From contig JADJCK010000001.1 of the NCBI GenBank assembly GCA_016703265.1, positions 310,001 to 374,000 of the forward strand: DNA of 64,000 bases, written 5' to 3'. Both the position numbers and the translations under genes were made by a program. Source of the stretch: a bacterium (lineage in GTDB: Bacteria; Krumholzibacteriota; Krumholzibacteriia; LZORAL124-64-63). Positions 34,431 to 43,637 of the stretch are shown here, in pieces (the first letter of the stretch is position 1; each line of letters begins with the position of its first letter). The notes below the pieces were generated by a model. It saw only the letters and a program-made list of their open reading frames with translations, was not told the origin of the DNA and did not search any database.

Positions 34431-35066
34431 TTAATGCGGATTAAGCGGTCCGGACGGTGCCCGGGCGGGCTTCCGGAAGTCGAGGAACGGGGCCAGGCGG
34501 GACACAGTTGCCGGGCCGATGCCCTTAATGCCGAGCAAATCTGCCGGCTTTTGAAAAACGACACCCTGGCGCCGGGCTGCGTCGATGCGTCCGGCCATGA
34601 CCGGGCCTACACCCGGCAACATCTGCAGGCTGTCGACCGAACAGGTGTTGATGGCCAGCGGGGCGGCGGGGCCGTCCTTGCGGCGCGGGGCCGGCGCGCG
34701 GTGCGGGTGGTCACCTTCCGGCAGGGCGACGGCGGCTGCTTCCGGCGCCGGGGCCGCCCCCGGCTCCATGGCGGACCCGGATTTCGCGCTGCCCGGGGGA
34801 CCGGCCTCGCTGTCGGTGGCCTCGCCCCCGGCGGCATCGGGCTCCAGGACGGCGTCGAGCCAAAGCTCATTCCGCCAGGCGCCGTCCGGCCCGACCAGCA
34901 GTTTCTGGCGCACCAGGCGTCCCCCGGCCAGCACCAGCAACGCCAGCAGCAGCCCCAGCGCCTGCCGGCGTCCCAGTACCGAGGGGCCGCCGAAGGCCCG
35001 GCGGCGGCGCCGCGGGCGCTCCGGGTGCTCCGGGCCCTCCGGGACGGTTACTGGCGGAAGCCCCAC
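34431..35066 (-). CDS. ComEA-like helix-hairpin-helix protein, membrane-anchored
   Basis: The protein has an N-terminal membrane segment (ALGLLLALLVLAGGRLV), a Pro/Ala-rich linker and a C-terminal helix-hairpin-helix domain: LAINTCSVDSLQMLPGVGPVMAGRIDAARR, then LLGIKGIGPATVSRLAPF. This is the ComEA-type DNA-binding module of the transformation machinery. The start is uncertain: a GTG at 35066, overlapping the upstream gene by 19 bases, is the only standard codon near the expected N-terminus and lacks a good ribosome binding site. Neighbouring pilB and the dprA gene support a DNA-uptake role. Confidence 0.72.
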   Translation of the reverse strand: MGLPPVTVPEGPEHPERPRRRRRAFGGPSVLGRRQALGLLLALLVLAGGRLVRQKLLVGPDGAWRNELWLDAVLEPDAAGGEATDSEAGPPGSAKSGSAMEPGAAPAPEAAAVALPEGDHPHRAPAPRRKDGPAAPLAINTCSVDSLQMLPGVGPVMAGRIDAARRQGVVFQKPADLLGIKGIGPATVSRLAPFLDFRKPARAPSGPLNPH

Positions 35067-37147
35067 TCCAGCCGAAGATCCGTCTCCATCCCCGGGCTCA
35101 GGGCACCGGAGGTCAACTGCTGGCGGGTCCCGGTCAGGTTGCGGAAGCCCATGGTCAGGTGCGCCCCCACCAGGCGGAAGCCCACCAGCAGGTCCAGGTT
35201 GCTCCGTGCCGGCAGCTGCCAGGTCCCCGTCACGTCCCAGGGATCGGCGCTCGCCGCCCGCCGTGTCGCCAGAAGGGACAGCTGCAGGATGCCGTCCTCC
35301 TTGAAGAAGTGGTTCTCCCAGTCCAGCCGCAGGCGCTGCCACTGTTCCGGGGGCAGCGGCACGGTCGGTCCGGATGAGACGTCGAAGCCCTGCCACGTAC
35401 CCTCCGCCTGCAGCCGGGCCCAGCCCAGGAAGCGACCGGCGCGCGCCACGCTGGTGGTCAGGCGCCAGGACGTCAGTTCGAGTTCGTTGGTCCAGCGCCC
35501 GCGGTCGGGCTCATCGGTTTCGGCGCGCCAGGCGATGCCGTTGGCCAGGTGGCGCGCCGAACCCGTGGCCGCAAGCTCCAGGCCCGCAACGCGCGTCGAC
35601 GCAACCAGCGACGCGCGCAGGGATTGCTCACGTTCGAGATCGTTGTTCGGCAGTACGACCAGTGTCCGCCCGGCGACGACCTGGCGCAGGTGCGTCAACA
35701 ACTCGTCGCTGCGCGGCGCGCGGCCGCCCCACTCCAGCGCGGCCTGCCAGCGCGGATCGGTGCCCCGCTGGGCCAGTGCCAGGCGCGCGTCCGGTCCCCA
35801 GCCCAGGGGCCCCGAAGCGAGCGCTCCCAGTTCCGCCTGGGCGTGCGCGCCCGCCAGTGCGCCCTCCCAGCCGAACGCCAGCCGGGCCTCGCTGCCGCGG
35901 CCGGCCACCGGCTGCGTGTCGGCGCCGGCCCACTCGAGTCGCGTGCCGCTGTCGCGCAGCGTCCAGTCCTGGATCGAGAGGCTCAGCAGCGGGAGGCCGG
36001 TGGTCGCTGGCGCGTCCGGCAGCAGCGCAGTGTCGGCGGGGGCGTCGCCTGTGGTTGCGGAGGTGCTGTCTGCGGCGGCGACCGCGGTGCTTTCCGCGGT
36101 GCTGTCCGCGCCCGCCGCAAGGGTATCGCGGGGTGCGACAGCCGTCGCCGTTGCGCCATCGGCAGGCGCTGAGGCCGCCGCCACGCTGCCGGCGCGCCGC
36201 CGTATATCCACACGCGCGCCTTGCCGCCCGGACTCGAGCAACCGCAAGTCGTCGGGCGGCGTTTCACTCGTCCAGCGCGGCCCCCACAGCACATCGCGCT
36301 CGTTCCAGAACAGCACCGGCCGCACATCCCAGGCGCCCGGCAGCCAGCGCATGCGCACGGCCGCGGAGCGATCCCAGGCCTCGAGGCTGCCGGCCGCAAG
36401 GGCGGGCAGTTCATCGCGCGTGCGGCGGCCGGTGCCGAACTCGACCGAGAGCTCGCTGCCGTCGGCGAACGCGCGCTGCAGGCGGGTGCGGCTCTGGCGC
36501 ACCTTGCCCTGCCCCGGGAATCGGCCGTCGGCGCGCAGCGCCAGGAACACTTCATCCGGGTCGTTCGTGTGGTTGTAGCCTTCGTTGTCGAGCGATTCCT
36601 CGAAGGTGAATCCGATCCGCCAGTCGGCGCGCGGCGAGAGGAACTCGACGCCGCGGTAGTAGCTTTCGTGCCGCCCCTTCACGCCCCGGTACGACGAAAC
36701 CGCGCGCCGCGGCTCGATATCGCGCGAGACCAGTTCCACCACGCCGCCCGTGCCGCCCCAGCCGTCGGCGCCGAGGCCGCCGGCCGTGGCCGTCACGCCC
36801 TCGATCCCCACGAACCAGGCATCGTCCGCCAGCGCGTGACCGGTGCCCAGCGGCACGCCGTCACGGACCACCAGCGGCATGGGCGAAGTTCCTCCCTCGC
36901 CCGAGAGCCGCGACGTGGCGCCGACCCCGCCGTCGATAAACGTCAGCCACGGAGACTCGCGGTCTGCCCAGGAGAGCCAGGTCGGGTTGAAGGGCTGCCA
37001 GAGCGGCCGCGTCCAGCCCGGCGCGCCGCCGACGGCGGACACGGGTGCGGGCCCGGGCACCGGCACCGGTTCCGCTGCGGCAGCGACGAGGCTGGTGTCC
37101 GGGGCCGCGGTGACGGCCGCGGCCGTGTCTGCCACAGCGGGAACCAC
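35048..37147 (-). CDS. TonB-dependent-receptor-like outer membrane protein
   Basis: The 699-residue protein has a plug-like segment (LTFIDGGVGATSRLSGEGG, PLVVRDGVPLGTG, VEGV-type ATAGGLGADGWGGTGGVVELVSRD) and a long run of alternating strands ending LRLEWGFRQ. An Ala/Thr/Asp-rich insert (about residues 335-400) is unusual. From the GTG at 37147 no signal peptide is encoded. The upstream in-frame codons read LAAAPGRAQEFPPETG, like a mature start, while a hydrophobic signal-like segment lies one frame away, so a single-base indel near 37150-37220 is suspected. The substrate is unknown. Confidence 0.65.
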   Translation of the reverse strand: MVPAVADTAAAVTAAPDTSLVAAAAEPVPVPGPAPVSAVGGAPGWTRPLWQPFNPTWLSWADRESPWLTFIDGGVGATSRLSGEGGTSPMPLVVRDGVPLGTGHALADDAWFVGIEGVTATAGGLGADGWGGTGGVVELVSRDIEPRRAVSSYRGVKGRHESYYRGVEFLSPRADWRIGFTFEESLDNEGYNHTNDPDEVFLALRADGRFPGQGKVRQSRTRLQRAFADGSELSVEFGTGRRTRDELPALAAGSLEAWDRSAAVRMRWLPGAWDVRPVLFWNERDVLWGPRWTSETPPDDLRLLESGRQGARVDIRRRAGSVAAASAPADGATATAVAPRDTLAAGADSTAESTAVAAADSTSATTGDAPADTALLPDAPATTGLPLLSLSIQDWTLRDSGTRLEWAGADTQPVAGRGSEARLAFGWEGALAGAHAQAELGALASGPLGWGPDARLALAQRGTDPRWQAALEWGGRAPRSDELLTHLRQVVAGRTLVVLPNNDLEREQSLRASLVASTRVAGLELAATGSARHLANGIAWRAETDEPDRGRWTNELELTSWRLTTSVARAGRFLGWARLQAEGTWQGFDVSSGPTVPLPPEQWQRLRLDWENHFFKEDGILQLSLLATRRAASADPWDVTGTWQLPARSNLDLLVGFRLVGAHLTMGFRNLTGTRQQLTSGALSPGMETDLRLEWGFRQ

Positions 37148-37832
37148 GACCCCGGTTTCCGGCGGGAATTCCTGGGCCCGGCCAGGGGCCGCAGCCAGAG
37201 GTTGCCGTGGCTGCGATCAGGCCGACCGCGAGGCATGCTGCGGCGCCGGGCGTCCCGGGGCGTCCGGTCACCCGCGGGCGGGCCAGGGGCGCCATGCGCG
37301 GCGCCAGGACGGGCAGGAAGACCGCGAAGATCGCGACGTTGCTCGCGGCATGAACCAGGAAGAAGGGAACGGCGCCGACCAGGACCACAGGCAGGGGCAG
37401 GTCGAAGATCAGGAGTCCGGCCAGGTTGGTGAGCGCGTCGTAGAGCACGGTGGCGACCAGTCCTCCGGCTGCGGCGCGCGCGACGGCCCGCCGGGAAACA
37501 CGGCCCGCAACACCGGCCACGCGGCCGGCAGCGACATGTCCAACGGGTCCGGCCAGCCCCATGCCGAGCATCTGCGCCAGGAGCAGGAGCGGCGGCGCCG
37601 ACCCCATCGGCGACGCGATCGAATAGATGGCGGCAGCCATGGCCCCGCACAGGAAACCGAGCACCGGGCCGAGCACCACGCCCGCCACGGCCGTGATCAC
37701 CGTCATGATCTCGACGTTCGGCAGCCAGGCCAGCAGGTAGCCGCCGCCGACGGCCGTACCGGCGAAAAGGCCCAGCAGCACGGGCTGCCGGACCGCAGAG
37801 GAAGGACGGGAAGGGTCGTTGGGTTCCACCAT
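36861..37832 (-). CDS. ECF-type transporter S component, C-terminus uncertain
   Basis: Residues 1 to about 180 form a polytopic membrane protein resembling small substrate-binding components of energy-coupling-factor transporters: VLLGLFAGTAVGGGYLLAWLPNVEIMTVITAVAGVVLGPVLGF, then AAGGLVATVLYDALTNLAGLL. After about residue 190 (near 37265) the frame runs on without a stop through the start of the next gene, giving an Arg-rich tail that looks like antisense-frame noise. The true end is probably near 37260. The ATG at 37832 lacks a clear ribosome binding site. The substrate is unknown. Confidence 0.6.
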   Translation of the reverse strand: MVEPNDPSRPSSAVRQPVLLGLFAGTAVGGGYLLAWLPNVEIMTVITAVAGVVLGPVLGFLCGAMAAAIYSIASPMGSAPPLLLLAQMLGMGLAGPVGHVAAGRVAGVAGRVSRRAVARAAAGGLVATVLYDALTNLAGLLIFDLPLPVVLVGAVPFFLVHAASNVAIFAVFLPVLAPRMAPLARPRVTGRPGTPGAAACLAVGLIAATATSGCGPWPGPGIPAGNRGRGSRCGRHGRGRHRGPGHQPRRCRSGTGAGARARTRVRRRRRAGLDAAALAALQPDLALLGRPRVSVADVYRRRGRRHVAALGRGRNFAHAAGGP

Positions 37833-37863
37833 TCGGGCATCATAGGCAACGGCGGGGGAACGG

Positions 37864-37886
37864 GCAACGCCGCGCTTCGGCGTTGC
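37864..37886 (-). terminator. Hairpin between the TPR gene and the ECF gene
   Basis: GCAACGCCG pairs perfectly with CGGCGTTGC around a five-base loop, 32 bases before the ECF start and 86 bases after the TPR gene stop. No U-tract follows on the minus strand. Terminator or leader element. Confidence 0.45.
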
Positions 37887-37940
37887 GCGCCGGCGACGGG
37901 GCGCCCCGGGGGACGGCGTCGGCAGGGTGCGGGCGGGATC

Positions 37941-37984
37941 AGACCTCGACTGGACCTCAGCCAGACCTCGACTAGACCTCAACC
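37941..37984 (-). repeat. Four tandem 11-base repeats across the TPR gene stop
   Basis: On the minus strand the unit GYYGAGGTCYR occurs four times in tandem; as pairs these form two 22-base copies (37941-37962 and 37963-37984) differing at two bases. The TPR gene stop (37972-37974) lies inside the last pair, so the final residues (LVEV) come from the repeat. The 11-base period is close to one DNA turn. Confidence 0.75.
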
Positions 37985-39528
37985 AGGCGCTTCAGGCGGT
38001 GACCGACATCCAGGAAGGTCGGGTCGCTGACGCGGATGGCGCGGTAGCACTCGACGGCCTCGTCGGACTGCCCGGCCTGTTCGAGGGCGCGGCCCAGATG
38101 GTAGCGCAGGCCATGCTGCTCACGCGAGCCCTCGGCCGCGTGGCCGAGGCCTTCCCGCAGCACCCGGATCGCCTCGGGCAAACGGTCGGCCCGCTGCAGC
38201 GTGATGCCCCACATCTCGTGCGCGCGAACGGCGAACACTTCGTCGCAGGCCGCCGTCGAGAAGCTCTCGCAGGCCTGGTCGTACAGGCCCATCTCGAGGT
38301 AGACCATGCCCATCTCGTAGAGGCGCTCCACATCGGCCTCGCCACCGCCGCCGCCGACAACGGCGCCGATCTCGGAGGTGATGGTCGCCAACTGCGAGGA
38401 GTCATGGCCGGTACGGCTGCCGGAATCGGCGTTGAGAAAACGGGACAACGCATCGTCGGCCGGTTCGCGGCGCGCCGGCGCCGGTTCAACGGGCGCCGGG
38501 GCCCGGGCCGCCGGCGCGGCACGGTGCAGCTTCGACTTCGCCATCGCCTCGGAGACGAGGGCCTCGAGGTCCTCGCCCGAATCGATCTCGAAGCAGCCGT
38601 CGTCATCCTTGTCATCGCGGGACAGTTCCACCTGCGCCAGGATGTCCTCCACGCGATGCATGCCGGCGGGCGCGACCTCGTCCTCGAGCGACTCGATGGG
38701 CACGGCCGGCGGCGTCACGGTCGGCGGCGCTGCCGGCGCCAGGAGGTCGATGTTGCCGAAACCGGGTGACGCCGGCGCCGCCGGCGCCGTCACGGGCGCA
38801 AAAGTCGGCATCGGCACCGGCGTGGGCTCGAACGCCAGTTCGCGGAAGCCCGCGAAGTGATCCCCGGTGCGGGCCTTTTCCGGGTGGGCCGCGATATCCC
38901 AGCGGCCGTGCTCGGGGTAGTTGACGACTTCGGGGCAGCGCGCAAGCGCCTCGCCGATGCGAGTGGCCGCCTCGTCACCGCGGCCGGCGACCTGCGCCAT
39001 CGCGGCGAGAAGGCAGAGTGAACGCGCCGACTCCAGCGGCATCTGCCACATGTTGAAGATCTGCACGAGCGCGACCTGCACCTGGATGCTCTCCGGCAGG
39101 AGCTCCAGCAACTGGATGCAGCGCTTGAGGAAGATTTCCTTGATGTCGCCGGCCACCTTGCCCGAATGCTGCAGGAAATGCAGGGCGTGATCCTCGCCCT
39201 CCATGGCCAGGCCCTGTCCGGCGCGCGTCTCGGCCAGGTACCAGTGGGCGTTCTGGTTCTCCGCCTCGTAGCGGAGGATCTTCTTGTAGATGGCGACGGC
39301 GTTGTTGAGCAGGCCGGTCTGGCGGTACTTCGCCGCCGCGCTCAGGAAGTGGCGAATGGCCTGCGGCGTGTCACCGGACCTGAGGCAGAGGTCGCCCAGT
39401 TCGTTGATGACCGTGGGGTTGTTCTTGTCCTTGTCGAGGATTTCCTCGTACAAAGCAATCGCCTGCGACCAGTTCCGCTTCTTGCCGGCCTGGTAGGCGT
39501 CCTGCTTCAATTGGCTGAGTTTCGACAA
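37972..39528 (-). CDS. Large TPR-repeat protein
   Basis: The 518-residue protein has TPR motifs at both ends (about 5-125: AIALYEEILDKDKNNPTVINELGDL, AVAIYKKILRYE; and about 395-518: YEMGMVYLEMGLYDQA, AIRVLREGLG) joined by an Ala/Pro-rich, probably disordered linker (about 235-375). There is no signal peptide, so it is probably a cytoplasmic scaffold. The start appears to be TTG at 39528 preceded by GGGGG. The neighbourhood does not define its role. Confidence 0.8.
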   Translation of the reverse strand: MSKLSQLKQDAYQAGKKRNWSQAIALYEEILDKDKNNPTVINELGDLCLRSGDTPQAIRHFLSAAAKYRQTGLLNNAVAIYKKILRYEAENQNAHWYLAETRAGQGLAMEGEDHALHFLQHSGKVAGDIKEIFLKRCIQLLELLPESIQVQVALVQIFNMWQMPLESARSLCLLAAMAQVAGRGDEAATRIGEALARCPEVVNYPEHGRWDIAAHPEKARTGDHFAGFRELAFEPTPVPMPTFAPVTAPAAPASPGFGNIDLLAPAAPPTVTPPAVPIESLEDEVAPAGMHRVEDILAQVELSRDDKDDDGCFEIDSGEDLEALVSEAMAKSKLHRAAPAARAPAPVEPAPARREPADDALSRFLNADSGSRTGHDSSQLATITSEIGAVVGGGGGEADVERLYEMGMVYLEMGLYDQACESFSTAACDEVFAVRAHEMWGITLQRADRLPEAIRVLREGLGHAAEGSREQHGLRYHLGRALEQAGQSDEAVECYRAIRVSDPTFLDVGHRLKRLVEV

Positions 39529-39636
39529 GTTGCGGCCCCCCGACGGTCGCGAACGGGTGTCAATTCGGGCTGTCGCCGGTCCGACGGATTGCCTTTCCGG
39601 GCCGTCCGCCTCGGGGAAATAGATCGACTCGGCGCC

Positions 39637-40965
39637 TCACGGGTTGAGCATAATCTCCTGCCCCCCAACAAAAACACCCGCTACCGGGTTATGGGCGGCG
39701 CGATAGGGAACCAGGCGGTAGTCATCACCATCGAGTACCACGAAATCGGCCCGTTTGCCCGGCGCCAGCGAGCCGGCAACCTCCTGGCGCCCGAGAGCCC
39801 AGGCGGCGTTCAGGGTCGCCCCGACAAGGGCTTCGGCCGGGGATAGGCGCATCTGGGAGCAGGCGATGGACAGGATCAGGGGCATGGCCAGGATGGGACA
39901 GCTCCCGGGGTTGAAATCCGAGGCCAGGGCGACGGCACAGCCATCGTCGATCATCGCCCGCGCCGGGGCGTAGCCCTTGAGTCCGAGCGTGAAGACGGTG
40001 CCCGGCAGCAGCACGGCCACGGTCGCGCTCTGAGCCAGGGCCTGGCGACCGGCCTCGTCGATGCGGATGAGGTGGTCTGCCGAGGCGGCTCCCAGGCGCG
40101 CGGCCAGCGCGGCCCCGCCAAACGGCTCCAGTTCGTCGGCGTGGACCGTCAAGCCCAGGCCCAGTTCCTGCGCACGACGCAGGATCGCCTCGGAGTCCGC
40201 GAGGTCGAACACGGTCGGTTCACAGAAGACGTCGCAGCGCTCGGCCAGCTGTTCACGCGCGACCCGCGGCAGGATCTCCTCCACGATCAGCTTCACATAG
40301 TCGGCGCGACGTTCGCGGTACTCGGGCGGCACCTCGTGTGCGGCCAGGCAGGTCAACACGGCGTCGATGCCGACGGCGCGGGCGGCGCTTCGCGCGGCGC
40401 GGAGCATCTTCGCCTCGTCGTCGCTGCTCAGCCCGTAGCCGCTCTTGATCTCGACGGTGGTGGTGCCCCAGCGCAACATCTCGCGCAGCCGGCCGGTCGC
40501 CATCGCGCAGAGCTCGTCCTCGCTGCGCCCGCGCAGGTCGCGCACCGAGGCGTTGATGCCGCCACCGGCCGCCGCGATGGCGAGGTACGTCTCGCCGCGC
40601 ACCCGCCGCTCGTATTCGTCGTGGCGCCAGCGCCCGAACACCGCATGCGTGTGCGGATCGACGAAGCCCGGGATCACGGCCCGGCCCCCTGCCGAGACCA
40701 CGCGCGTGGACGGCGCCACCGGCGCGGCGACGACCAGGGCCTGCCTCAGCTCGGCCTCGGGCCCGGTCGCGAGCACGATACCGTCGCGAACCGCCAGCGC
40801 CGCCCCGCTCACCAGCCCCAGTTCCGCGAGCCCGGCACGTCGCCGCGGGCCGGCGCTGTCCAGCCCGGGTTCGTGGATCGTGCACAGCTGCGCGATGTCG
40901 GTGACGAGCAGGTCGACGGGACGGCCGTCGCCGGCGCGGGGATCGAAATGTACCGGGGCGTTCAT
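39637..40965 (-). CDS. hutI: Imidazolonepropionase
   Basis: HutI opens imidazolone propionate in histidine degradation. The 442-residue amidohydrolase has the metal-binding DPHTHAVFGRWRHDEYERR (about residues 100-118), TTTVEIKSGYGLS, LTCLAAHEVPPEYR, TVHADELEP and ASDFNPGSCP, all typical. No other hut genes are in the window. The ATG overlaps the stop of the helicase gene by four bases, an odd operon partner. Confidence 0.95.
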   Translation of the reverse strand: MNAPVHFDPRAGDGRPVDLLVTDIAQLCTIHEPGLDSAGPRRRAGLAELGLVSGAALAVRDGIVLATGPEAELRQALVVAAPVAPSTRVVSAGGRAVIPGFVDPHTHAVFGRWRHDEYERRVRGETYLAIAAAGGGINASVRDLRGRSEDELCAMATGRLREMLRWGTTTVEIKSGYGLSSDDEAKMLRAARSAARAVGIDAVLTCLAAHEVPPEYRERRADYVKLIVEEILPRVAREQLAERCDVFCEPTVFDLADSEAILRRAQELGLGLTVHADELEPFGGAALAARLGAASADHLIRIDEAGRQALAQSATVAVLLPGTVFTLGLKGYAPARAMIDDGCAVALASDFNPGSCPILAMPLILSIACSQMRLSPAEALVGATLNAAWALGRQEVAGSLAPGKRADFVVLDGDDYRLVPYRAAHNPVAGVFVGGQEIMLNP

Positions 40966-43637
40966 GGCTGCTCCCTGGCCGCGGGGCGGCTGAAGAAGGC
41001 GTCGACGCGGGCCAGCAGGTCCGCCTCGTCGCCGTAGGTTGCCGGCAACGTGGGCAGGGCGCCCAGGAAGGTGTTGCCGTAGTTCTTCGTGTGCAGGCGA
41101 TTGTCGAGGATGAGCACGACGCCGCGATCGCCGGTACGCCGGATCAGGCGGCCGAATCCCTGCCGCAGCCGGAGCACGGCATCGCGCACCATGAAGCTGG
41201 TGAACGGGTTTTCGCCCATCGCCTGCAGGCGTTCACATCGTGCCTCGACCCACGGGTCGGAGGGCACCAGGAACGGCAGCTTCGCCACGATGAGCACCTC
41301 GAGGTCGTCGCCCGGGAAATCGACGCCTTCCCAGAACGTGGCCGTGCCCAGGAGGATCGCGCGCGGCAGGCGCCGGAACTGCTCACCCACGGCCGCCGCC
41401 GGCTGCCGCGGCCCCTGCGCCAGCACGACCGGGCCGCCGGCGGCGCCGGAAGCGTCGTAGCCGTGCGCCGCCAGCACGTCCTGCGCAATGCGGATAGCGC
41501 GGTACGATGTGAACAGCGCCATCGTCTTGCGCGGCACTCCGCGCGCAAGAGCCGCCAGCACGCCGCCGACCGCCTCGTCGAAGCCGGGCGAACCGGGGTC
41601 GGCGAAGCGCGCCGGCACCAGGATGCGGCACTGTTCGCGATAGTCGAACGGCGATGGGCAGCTCAACGTGCGCGTTGACGGTCGCCGCCGGCTCAGTCCC
41701 AGCTCGTCGAGCATGTGCGTGAAGTCCTCGCCGACGGCCAGCGTGGCGCTCGTGACGATGGGACGCAGGTCGGCTTCCTGCCACGCTTCGCGCAGGACCG
41801 AGCCCGCCTCGAGCAGCGTCGCGCCGAGCAGCGCCACGCCGGGGCGGCCGGCAGCGGCCCGTTGTCGCGACGGTTCGATCCAGGTGACCCAGCCCTCGTC
41901 GGGCGCTCCCGTCAGGAAGGCCACGTCGTGCTCCAGCAGGCGAAGGATCTGGCCGGCCATGGCGACCTGCGCCAGGTCGTCCTGCAGGGCGGGCTCGAGA
42001 TCGTCGAGATCGCCGACCGCAGTGCCGACCATGGCCTGCGCGGCGGCGGCGGCGGCGGCATCCTCGAGCAGCGCCGCCGTCTGCGGGCGCAACGGCGCAA
42101 AGTAGGCCTCGGTGTCGCGCAACCGGACGCGGCCGATATCCGACTGTGCGGCGCCCGGCAGCTGGGTCATCTGCTCGCCCACGCCCTGCCACCAGCGGCG
42201 GAACGAAGTCTGCATGCGCACCAATGCGCGGCCGCAATCGGTACAGGCTGCAGCGGCACGCTCACCGGCCGGCCCGCGGGCCTCAAGCCTGCGCGCCGCC
42301 AGTTCGAGCCGCGGCGGGATGCCCCCCGCCGGCGCGGCGCCCAGCGCATCGTCCAGGTCGGTGAGCCGGCGCAGGCCGCAGGCGACGGAGTGCGTCTCGA
42401 GCGTGACCGCGGGCAGGCGATGCGCCTCGTCGATCACCAGCGCGTCGTACTCGCCGAGCAGGGTGCCTCCCTGTCTCAGGTCGTGCAGCAGCAGCGCGTG
42501 GTTCACGACGAGGATGTCGGCCTCGCGCGCGCGCCGACGCGCACGCTGCACATGGCAGCGATCGGTCTCCCAGCAGAGGCCCGGCAGGCAGAGGTCCGCC
42601 GCATCGAACAATTCGGCGAGGCAAGGCTGCAGCAGCGGATGGTCGGCCAGTTCCTCGCGCAGGCCCTCCGACGTCACCGCCAGCCACAGGCGCAGGGCCG
42701 CCGTGCGCAGTCCGTCGGCGAGGTCCTCGACCGGACGCGTCAGGAACGCGCGCTCCTGGCGAAGGCAGAGATAGTTGCGGCGCCCCATCAGCAGGCGGAA
42801 ACGCTTTTCTCCCAGCAGCGGCTGCAGTCGCGGGAGGTCCTGGCTGAGCACCTGCGACTGCAACGCGCGCGTGTGCGTCGAGACCACGGCGCGCCGTCCC
42901 TGCGCCGCAGCGGCCGCCAGCGGCACAAGGTAGGCCAACGTCTTGCCGACGCCCGTGCCCGCCTCGACAAGCAGCGGTTCGCGGCGCTGCAGGGCCAGCG
43001 CCACCTCGCGCGCCATCGTCGCCTGTTCGCTGCGCGGCGACCACTTGTCGCCGTAGACGGCGCCCAGGCCTTCGGTGTCGCAGAGCCAGGCATGGATGCC
43101 GTCGGGGTCGCCCGGGCAGGGACGCGGCACGCGAGCCGCACCAGGCGGCGTCGACTCGGCAGCAGCGACCGGCTCCACGGGCGGGAGGGCGACCTGCTCG
43201 AGGTGGTCGAGCAGCGGGGCCAGCGAGGGATGCCCGAACGACAGGTCGCGCCGCACGGCGTCCCGCAGCGCCTGGTCCAGTTGCCGGTACCAGCGGACAC
43301 GCTCGACGAAGCGGCGCGCTCCCTGGCGCAACGCGGTCTCGATCGCGATGCCGTCCTCGTCGTCGTCCGGGGCGGGCGCCCGCGGCTGCCCGGGGTCGAG
43401 AAGGCTCCACAGGGCGCCGCCGCCGACCAGCAGGCCGCCACCGCCAAGCTCGCGGCACTCGCTGCCCGTCCCGGCGATCAGCACGGCGCCCGGACCGAGC
43501 GCAGGGTCATGATCGGGATCGCCGATCTCGTGCACGCGCACGGCGCCGGGCAGGTCGAGCGCCAGCCAGACCGGGCGGCCGGGCCGGCGCCAGGCCAGTG
43601 CGCAGAGCAGTGCGCCTTCAGGCGTTCGCCGGGTCAT
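40962..43637 (-). CDS. DinG/XPD-like ATP-dependent helicase
   Basis: The 891-residue superfamily 2 helicase resembles DinG. After a poorly conserved N-terminal region of about 240 residues come Walker A VEAGTGVGKTLAYLVP, VVSTHTRALQSQ, cysteines placed as for an iron-sulfur cluster (NYLCLR, then LCLPGLCWETDRC), VVNHALLLHD, the Walker B VIDEAHRL and, near the end, GTATFWEGVDFPGDDLE and QGFGRLIRRTGDRG. The DEAH box and QxxGRxxR are both present. The ATG at 43637 lies 20 bases inside the end of ligA. No exonuclease domain is visible. Confidence 0.88.
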   Translation of the reverse strand: MTRRTPEGALLCALAWRRPGRPVWLALDLPGAVRVHEIGDPDHDPALGPGAVLIAGTGSECRELGGGGLLVGGGALWSLLDPGQPRAPAPDDDEDGIAIETALRQGARRFVERVRWYRQLDQALRDAVRRDLSFGHPSLAPLLDHLEQVALPPVEPVAAAESTPPGAARVPRPCPGDPDGIHAWLCDTEGLGAVYGDKWSPRSEQATMAREVALALQRREPLLVEAGTGVGKTLAYLVPLAAAAAQGRRAVVSTHTRALQSQVLSQDLPRLQPLLGEKRFRLLMGRRNYLCLRQERAFLTRPVEDLADGLRTAALRLWLAVTSEGLREELADHPLLQPCLAELFDAADLCLPGLCWETDRCHVQRARRRAREADILVVNHALLLHDLRQGGTLLGEYDALVIDEAHRLPAVTLETHSVACGLRRLTDLDDALGAAPAGGIPPRLELAARRLEARGPAGERAAAACTDCGRALVRMQTSFRRWWQGVGEQMTQLPGAAQSDIGRVRLRDTEAYFAPLRPQTAALLEDAAAAAAAQAMVGTAVGDLDDLEPALQDDLAQVAMAGQILRLLEHDVAFLTGAPDEGWVTWIEPSRQRAAAGRPGVALLGATLLEAGSVLREAWQEADLRPIVTSATLAVGEDFTHMLDELGLSRRRPSTRTLSCPSPFDYREQCRILVPARFADPGSPGFDEAVGGVLAALARGVPRKTMALFTSYRAIRIAQDVLAAHGYDASGAAGGPVVLAQGPRQPAAAVGEQFRRLPRAILLGTATFWEGVDFPGDDLEVLIVAKLPFLVPSDPWVEARCERLQAMGENPFTSFMVRDAVLRLRQGFGRLIRRTGDRGVVLILDNRLHTKNYGNTFLGALPTLPATYGDEADLLARVDAFFSRPAAREQP

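Noticed and set aside
39535..39563. TTGACACCCG before the large TPR gene as a third copy of the shared promoter block
   Set aside because: The -35 matches, but the -10 position reads GGGGGC and lies only a few bases from the start codon.
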